This document shows, piece after piece, positions 44,222 to 49,452 of a DNA stretch of 49,452 nucleotides; the first letter of the stretch is position 1; every line of letters begins with the position of its first letter. The notes beneath the pieces were generated by a model, which saw nothing but the letters and a program-made list of their open reading frames with translations, was not told the origin of the DNA and made no database searches. The DNA is from an uncultured Pelagibacteraceae bacterium (GTDB taxonomy: Bacteria > Pseudomonadota > Alphaproteobacteria > Pelagibacterales > Pelagibacteraceae). The stretch lies in the NCBI GenBank assembly GCA_902617805.1, contig CACMYF010000005.1, forward strand, positions 1 through 49,452. Direction: 5' to 3'. The translations under genes were made by a program, and so were the position numbers.

Positions 44222-45478
44222 ATGCAAAAATATTCTATATTTAATCTGGTTAAAAACGCTTTTTCAAACCATCAAAATTGGGATCTTGCTTGGAAAGATC
44301 CAACCCCTAAGGAAGAATACGATGTTGTAATTATTGGTGGTGGTGGTCATGGATTAGCTACCGCTTATTACCTTGCTAAAGAGCACAACATTACAAAAGT
44401 TGCAATTATCGAGAAAGGTTGGATTGGAGGAGGAAATGTAGGGCGTAACACTACAATTATAAGATCCAATTATATGCATGATGAAAATGGATTGTTTAGT
44501 GAGTTTGGAATGGATTTATGGAGAAAGATGAGTCAAGATTTGAATTACAATGTAATGTTTTCTCCAAGAGGAATAATTAACCTTGCGCACTCTGATGCAC
44601 AAATGAATGCATATGCGAGAAGAGGAAATTCGATGAGGTTAAATGGAATTGATGCAGTTCTTTTAAATAGAGAACAAGTTAAAGAAATTATTCCAATGGC
44701 TGACTTTTCTGACAACGTTAGATTTCCAATTTTTGGAGGTTTGATGCAACCAAGTGCAGGTACAGCAAGACATGATGCTGTTGCATGGGGTTATGCGCGT
44801 CAGGCAGATTCAATGGGGGTAGATATTATTCAGAATTGTGAAGTAATTGGATTTGATGTTTCAGCGGGAAAAATAAATGGCATTAGAACTTCACGTGGAA
44901 ATATTAAAGCAAAAAAAGTTGGTTTATGTGTTGCTGGTAGCACAAATATATTAGCTGAAAAATTAAATATGACTTTACCAATTGAAACTCATTTGCTTCA
45001 AGCATGTGTTTCTGAACCAATTAAACCAGTTTTAGATAATGTAGTTACATTTGGTGCAGGACATTTTTATGTAAGTCAGTCAGATAAAGGTGAGATGGTA
45101 ATGGGTGGTGATCTTGATGGATACAATAGTTATGCTCAGAGAGGAAATTTACCAACATTACAACACGTTTTAACTGAAGGGATAGCGATGATGCCTTTTT
45201 TAAGTAAATTAAAAATGCTTAGAACGTGGGGTGGTATTATGGATATGTCAATGGATGGTTCACCAATTATTGATAAAACACATATTGAAGGATTGTATTT
45301 AAACTGTGGATGGTGCTACGGAGGATTTAAAGCGACGCCCGCATCAGGATGGACATTTGCACACACCATTGCACAAGATAGAGTTCACGAATTAAATGCT
45401 GGTTATAGTTTAAATAGATTTAGTACTGGCCATCTAATTGATGAAAAGGGACTCGGAACAAAAACCTGGATTTCGTAA
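44222..45478 (+). CDS. soxB: Sarcosine oxidase beta / N-methylglutamate dehydrogenase subunit A-like
   Basis: 418 aa flavoprotein of the DAO superfamily; FAD-binding GGGGHG at about 39-44, GWIGGGNVGRNTTIIRSNY is the classical SoxB block, and H184 in GTARHDAVAWGYAR is the likely covalent FMN site. As part of a four-subunit complex it oxidises an N-methyl group to a methylene passed to THF. The same family forms N-methylglutamate dehydrogenase (MgdA), and the surrounding mgs genes favour that reading. First of four adjoining genes. No ribosome binding site is visible and a TATAAA box ends 8 bp before the ATG, so the message may be leaderless. Confidence 0.85.
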   Translation: MQKYSIFNLVKNAFSNHQNWDLAWKDPTPKEEYDVVIIGGGGHGLATAYYLAKEHNITKVAIIEKGWIGGGNVGRNTTIIRSNYMHDENGLFSEFGMDLWRKMSQDLNYNVMFSPRGIINLAHSDAQMNAYARRGNSMRLNGIDAVLLNREQVKEIIPMADFSDNVRFPIFGGLMQPSAGTARHDAVAWGYARQADSMGVDIIQNCEVIGFDVSAGKINGIRTSRGNIKAKKVGLCVAGSTNILAEKLNMTLPIETHLLQACVSEPIKPVLDNVVTFGAGHFYVSQSDKGEMVMGGDLDGYNSYAQRGNLPTLQHVLTEGIAMMPFLSKLKMLRTWGGIMDMSMDGSPIIDKTHIEGLYLNCGWCYGGFKATPASGWTFAHTIAQDRVHELNAGYSLNRFSTGHLIDEKGLGTKTWIS

Positions 45479-45748
45479 ATGCTTTACATAAATTGCCCGC
45501 ACTGTGGAATGAGATCTCAAAATGAATTTTCATATGGTGGTGATGCAAGCGTTAAACGACCGGAACTTAATAAAGAAGTTTCTGATCAAGAATGGGATAG
45601 CTTTGTTTATAATAGAAAAAGTTTGAGAGGAAAGCATTTAGAGCTATGGCAACATATTTCTGGATGTAGACAATGGATAAAGGTTGAGAGAGATACTGCA
45701 ACCCATGAAATTTTTAGAACCTTTAAAGCTGATGAGGAAGTTGCTTAA
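45479..45748 (+). CDS. soxD: Sarcosine oxidase delta / N-methylglutamate dehydrogenase small subunit
   Basis: 89 aa, small zinc-binding subunit. CPHCG at residues 6-10 and the HISGC pair near 59-63 give a four-residue zinc site; FSYGGDAS and RDTATHEI are family marks. It abuts the upstream gene (no gap) and overlaps the next by one base. Structural role in the heterotetramer. Confidence 0.9.
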   Translation: MLYINCPHCGMRSQNEFSYGGDASVKRPELNKEVSDQEWDSFVYNRKSLRGKHLELWQHISGCRQWIKVERDTATHEIFRTFKADEEVA

Positions 45749-48744
45749 TGACTCAAGCTTTTAGAATTGAAAATGGCGGATTAGTAAATAGAGATAAAAA
45801 ATTATCTTTTAAATTTAATGGTAAAACTTACTTAGGTTATGAGGGTGACACATTAGCTTCAGCTTTATTAGCAAATGGAGTTCATTTAGTAGGAAGAAGT
45901 TTTAAATATCACAGACCAAGAGGTTTCTTTGGAGCAGGAGTTGATGAACCTTATGCTGTCGTTCAACTTTATAGAAATGGTGAAACAGAACCAAATATAA
46001 AAGCTACAGAACAGGAGTTGTTTGAGGGTTTAGAAGCAAAAAGTGTTAATTGTTGGCCAAGTGTTAATTTTGACATAGGTGCAATCAATAATTTTTTGAG
46101 AATTTTTTTACCAGCAGGTTTTTATTACAAAACTTTTATGTGGCCAAAAAGTTTTTGGTATCGAATTTATGAGCCTTTCATTAGAAAAGCAGCTGGTTTA
46201 GGCGTAGCTTCAACCAAACATGATAAAGAAAGGTATGAACATAAATACGAATATTGCGATTTATTAATTGCAGGTTCAGGACCTTCGGGATTAGCTGGTG
46301 CATATGCAGCAGCAAAAAATGGAGCTAAAGTAATTTTAGCTGAAGATAAACCAAGATTTGGTGGATCTTTATTAACTAGTGATGTCAATATTGGCAATCA
46401 ATCAGGAAAAGATTGGGCTGAGGGGATAATTGCAGAACTCAAAACTATGCCAAATGTTGTTGTTAAAAATAGATCTCAAATTTTTGGATACTATGATCAC
46501 AACATGCTTGTAATGTCAGAAAAAGTTAGTGATCATTTACCATCAACTAAAAAATATCACCCTAATAAAAGGTTATGGTACATTCGAGCAAAAGAAGTTT
46601 TGATTTCCTCAGGATCAATTGAAAGACCAATAGTTTTTGGAAATAATGATACACCAGGGGTAATGCTTTCTTCAGCTGCTAAAGAATATTTAAAAGTATA
46701 TGGTGTTTTAGTTGGAAGAAAACCATTGGTATTTACAAATAATGATAGTGGATACGAAACAGCAATTGAATTTAAAAAACATGGAGTAGATCCAGTTGTT
46801 TTAGACTCAAGAAAAAATCCTGAGTCAGAAATAATTGATGAGGCAAAAAATTTAGGAATTAATATTAAAAATTCATATGTTGTTGTTGCAGCACAAGGAT
46901 ATAAAAAAGTAAAATCGGCAGATATTGCAAGTATTTCTGAAGATAAAAAACAACTTGGTAAAATAGAAAATATACAATGTGATTGTATTTGTGTTTCAGG
47001 TTTTTGGACACCAACTATTCATTTAGCCTCACAATCAGGAAATAAAACAAAGTTTAAAGAAGAAATTGATGCATTTGTTCCAGGACAATCAAAACAAAAT
47101 GAAATTACTTTAGGTGCAGCTAATGGAGTATTTTCACTAGAGGAAACTTTAAAAACGTCATTTACAGCAGGAAGTGAATTATCAAAAAAAATTACTAAAA
47201 ATGATAATAAGATAGCTATTCCAAATGTTGTTGAAAAGAAATCTTCTCAGCATGATAAGTTTTGGTGTGTTCCATTACCAAAAGGTAAAAATTATAAAAG
47301 ATTTTTAGATTTTCAAAATGATGTAGCGGTATCTGATGTAGAAATAGCTTTAAGGGAAGGGTATCGATCAATTGAACACGTCAAAAGATATACGACTTTA
47401 GGAATGGCAACAGATCAAGGAAAAACAAGTAATTTAAACGGATTGCAACTAGTATCAGAAATTGAAAATAAAGTAGTTCCTGCAGTAGGTCATACAACTT
47501 TCAGACCCCCATATACTCCTGTTTCCATTGGAGCAATAGTAGGAAGAGAGGTGGGAAAACATTCAAAACCAACAAGAAAATCTCCAATGCATTCATGGCA
47601 TGAAAAAAATAATGCAGTTTTTGTCGATGCCGGTGTTTGGTTAAGACCAAGATATTATAAAAGAGGAAATGAAAATTTATTTGAGGCCTCTAAAAGAGAG
47701 GCTAAAAATGTAAGAACAAATGTAGGAGTTTGTGACGTAACAACTTTAGGAAAAATTGATGTCAAAGGTCCAGATGCAGCAGAGTTATTAAATAGAGTTT
47801 ATACTAATGGGTGGCTTAAGCTACCAGTCGCTAAAGCTAGATACGGTGTTATGTTAAGAGAGGATGGAATTGTTATGGATGACGGTACAACTACAAGAAT
47901 TTCAGAAAATCATTATCATATGACCACTACTACAGCTCAAGCAGCAAACGTTCTTTCTCATTTAGAATATTATTTGCAACTCGTTTGGCCAGAATTAAAT
48001 GTGAATGTGGTTTCAACCACAGAACAATGGGCTGGAGCAGCTATCGCTGGACCTAAATCTAGGGATTTATTACAAAAATTATTTCCAAATTCTGATGTAT
48101 CAAATGAAGGCTTACCTTTTATGGGCTATATGGAGGGAGATTTATTTGGTGTTAAAGCAAGAATATTTAGAATTTCGTTTTCAGGCGAGCTTGCTTATGA
48201 AGTAAATGTTAAGTCTGATTATGGAAATTTTATGTGGGAAAAAATAATGGAAGTTGGTGAAGAATTTAAAATTCAACCCTATGGAACAGAAGCATTATCA
48301 ACTCTTAGAATTGAAATGGGACATGTTGCTGGATCAGAACTTGATGGCAGAACAATACCATTTGATAACGCTCTGGAAGGTCTTGTTAGTAAAAAGAAAG
48401 ATTTTATTGGAAAAAGATCATTACAACGATCTGCATTTATAGCTGAAGATAGACAAAGAATAGTGGGCGTAGTTCCATTAGATAAACAAACAAGTATACC
48501 AGAAGGCTCTCATTTGGTTAAAGATGATAAAGCATCGCTTCCAAATCCAAAATTAGGTCATATCTCTGCATCTTGTTGGAGTGTTGAATATGATAATCCT
48601 TTTTCTTTGGCAATTTTGAAAGATGGAAAAAATATGATCGGTCAAAAGCTTTTTGCGATGTCGCCACTTAAAAACAAAGTAATACCAGTTGAGATAGTTT
48701 CATCACATTATGTAGACCCGAAAGGTGAAAGAGTTAGATCATGA
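45748..48744 (+). CDS. soxA: Sarcosine oxidase alpha / N-methylglutamate dehydrogenase large subunit
   Basis: 998 aa. The N terminus (about 15-100) has [15 protein letters not shown] and [11 protein letters not shown] of the family's ferredoxin-like domain, lacking Fe-S cysteines. Then comes a pyridine-nucleotide/FAD-type fold with [14 protein letters not shown] at about 174-187. The C-terminal half (about 620-990) is GcvT-like and binds folate: [24 protein letters not shown] and LRIEMGH. It passes the methylene from the oxidised N-methyl to THF. The usual size for SoxA. Coupled to soxD by a 1-bp overlap and to soxG by 4 bp. Confidence 0.92.
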   Translation: MTQAFRIENGGLVNRDKKLSFKFNGKTYLGYEGDTLASALLANGVHLVGRSFKYHRPRGFFGAGVDEPYAVVQLYRNGETEPNIKATEQELFEGLEAKSVNCWPSVNFDIGAINNFLRIFLPAGFYYKTFMWPKSFWYRIYEPFIRKAAGLGVASTKHDKERYEHKYEYCDLLIAGSGPSGLAGAYAAAKNGAKVILAEDKPRFGGSLLTSDVNIGNQSGKDWAEGIIAELKTMPNVVVKNRSQIFGYYDHNMLVMSEKVSDHLPSTKKYHPNKRLWYIRAKEVLISSGSIERPIVFGNNDTPGVMLSSAAKEYLKVYGVLVGRKPLVFTNNDSGYETAIEFKKHGVDPVVLDSRKNPESEIIDEAKNLGINIKNSYVVVAAQGYKKVKSADIASISEDKKQLGKIENIQCDCICVSGFWTPTIHLASQSGNKTKFKEEIDAFVPGQSKQNEITLGAANGVFSLEETLKTSFTAGSELSKKITKNDNKIAIPNVVEKKSSQHDKFWCVPLPKGKNYKRFLDFQNDVAVSDVEIALREGYRSIEHVKRYTTLGMATDQGKTSNLNGLQLVSEIENKVVPAVGHTTFRPPYTPVSIGAIVGREVGKHSKPTRKSPMHSWHEKNNAVFVDAGVWLRPRYYKRGNENLFEASKREAKNVRTNVGVCDVTTLGKIDVKGPDAAELLNRVYTNGWLKLPVAKARYGVMLREDGIVMDDGTTTRISENHYHMTTTTAQAANVLSHLEYYLQLVWPELNVNVVSTTEQWAGAAIAGPKSRDLLQKLFPNSDVSNEGLPFMGYMEGDLFGVKARIFRISFSGELAYEVNVKSDYGNFMWEKIMEVGEEFKIQPYGTEALSTLRIEMGHVAGSELDGRTIPFDNALEGLVSKKKDFIGKRSLQRSAFIAEDRQRIVGVVPLDKQTSIPEGSHLVKDDKASLPNPKLGHISASCWSVEYDNPFSLAILKDGKNMIGQKLFAMSPLKNKVIPVEIVSSHYVDPKGERVRS

Positions 48745-49328
48745 CATTAATTTCAGCTCTATCAAATGTTCATGTAAAAGGTCAATTCGGAGATTATGAA
48801 GGTAAAAATGAAAATGATTTACTTAAAATATCTGAAATCAAAAATTTATTAATTGTTCAAATAGTTCAGTACAAAAATTCTTCACTTTCATTTGAGGATA
48901 TTGATATTGATGGTTTAAAATTAAAAAATGAACCTTTAACAGTAGTATTTAATGAAAATACAAGAATTATGTGGAATGGACCAAAAAACTGGCTTTTAGT
49001 TTCAACAAAAAAAAATTTAATTAAAAATGTATCAGATAATTTTAAAGATACAGATTTTGCTATAACAGATTTATCTCATTCTAGAGCTATTATTGAAATC
49101 GAGGGAAATGATACGATAGAAGTTTTGAAAAAAGGATGTCCGTTTAATTTTGATACATTAGATAAAAATAGTTCAATTAACTCAACTTATAATGGAATAG
49201 CTTTCACAGTAGATAGGTTAGGTGAAAATCCAAATAAAGTAAGGTTATTTGCTTTAAGAAGTTTTGGCGAATCTTTATATCATTCTATCACAGACGCATC
49301 TCTAGAGTTTGGCTTTGAATCTTTATAA
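48741..49328 (+). CDS. soxG: Sarcosine oxidase gamma / N-methylglutamate dehydrogenase subunit-like
   Basis: 195 aa, the least conserved subunit of the complex. [25 protein letters not shown] and KGCPFNFDT follow the SoxG pattern (W..LG/P..W.., ..D.S..R....l.G). It overlaps soxA by 4 bp and completes the soxBDAG order. It ends 10 bp from the convergent transporter fragment, with no visible hairpin between. Confidence 0.82.
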   Translation: MTLISALSNVHVKGQFGDYEGKNENDLLKISEIKNLLIVQIVQYKNSSLSFEDIDIDGLKLKNEPLTVVFNENTRIMWNGPKNWLLVSTKKNLIKNVSDNFKDTDFAITDLSHSRAIIEIEGNDTIEVLKKGCPFNFDTLDKNSSINSTYNGIAFTVDRLGENPNKVRLFALRSFGESLYHSITDASLEFGFESL

Positions 49329-49338
49329 ACTTAAATTT

Positions 49339-49452
49339 TCAATCTCTTGTTGCGATATAAACGCCTATAGAAGTAATTAGAAATCCAATTAAATCTAAGC
49401 TATTTAAACTTTCATTTAAGAAAAGCCATGCCATAAAAGCAGACGTTGCTGG
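49339..49452 (-). CDS. EamA-type (DMT) transporter, 3' end only
   Basis: The last 37 codons of a membrane protein whose start lies beyond the right edge. The end matches the final helices of EamA/DMT transporters: AFMAWLFLNESLNSLDLIG followed by a helix and IATRD, stop TGA at 49341-49339. Substrate unknown. It is convergent with soxG. Assigned from this short pattern, so only the family is likely. Confidence 0.6.
   Translation of the reverse strand, partial: PATSAFMAWLFLNESLNSLDLIGFLITSIGVYIATRD

Noticed and set aside
1-49452. Mobile elements, prophage, CRISPR array, toxin-antitoxin or defence genes
   Set aside because: No transposase, integrase, repeat-spacer pattern, flanking repeats or defence domains were seen on either strand.
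1-49452. tRNA or rRNA genes
   Set aside because: No cloverleaf-like GC-rich blocks with a T-loop GTTCGA-type motif and CCA-adjacent acceptor stem were found; the spacers are too short and AT-rich.

Overview
The window is very AT-rich and tightly packed. Spacers are mostly 0-130 bp, several genes overlap by 1-13 bp, and some convergent genes share their stop regions. Gene content and style point to a streamlined marine alphaproteobacterium of the SAR11 clade (Pelagibacterales). This is inferred from the TMAO/methylamine genes, the low GC and the compactness; no rRNA marker is present. I see no tRNA, rRNA, CRISPR array, insertion sequence, phage gene or known riboswitch, and no gene-free stretch over 300 bp.

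Left part (1-9 kb): the 3' end of a polyamine-type solute-binding protein gene, a terminator hairpin, two PotB/PotC-like permeases, and a fused 3-hydroxyacyl-CoA dehydrogenase/enoyl-CoA hydratase. A minus-strand pair follows: a secreted HExxH protein and a membrane-anchored cyclophilin. Then come an agmatinase-family ureohydrolase and an aldehyde dehydrogenase. With the transporter these suggest polyamine/agmatine use.

Middle-left (8.9-19 kb): mostly housekeeping. It holds an ArgE-like deacetylase, CsaA, a LysE exporter, aconitase, a TPR membrane protein with BamB, a cupin, ZapE, YjbQ and a photolyase.

Middle-right (19-33 kb, minus strand): nitrogen and methylated-amine metabolism. In transcription order: TMAO demethylase (tdm), a MarR-like regulator, an orphan DAO-family flavoprotein, a glutamine-synthetase-like enzyme, the three glutamate-synthase-like N-methylglutamate synthase subunits (mgsA, mgsB, mgsC), an unknown 136-aa protein, the ammonium transporter amt, two small membrane proteins, a type III glutamine synthetase (glnT) and a diaminopropionate ammonia-lyase.

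Right part (32.9-49.4 kb): divergent from tdm is the TMAO ABC transporter gene tmoX, then a terminator, a MORN protein, an unknown membrane protein, and tmoW and tmoV. A GpsA-like dehydrogenase, trimethylamine monooxygenase (tmm), an iron alcohol dehydrogenase, a lone class I glutamine amidotransferase and formate-THF ligase (fhs) follow. Last are the four subunits of a sarcosine oxidase / N-methylglutamate dehydrogenase complex and the 3' end of an EamA-type transporter.

Together the right 30 kb encodes nearly a whole route: TMA to TMAO (Tmm), TMAO import (TmoXWV), TMAO to dimethylamine plus formaldehyde (Tdm), methylamine to gamma-glutamylmethylamide to N-methylglutamate to glutamate, with ammonium handling and C1-folate enzymes. 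Dimethylamine to methylamine has no recognised enzyme here. The orphan flavoprotein at 28652-29980 is the best positional candidate. Functions are assigned from motifs and remembered family similarity; no database search was run.
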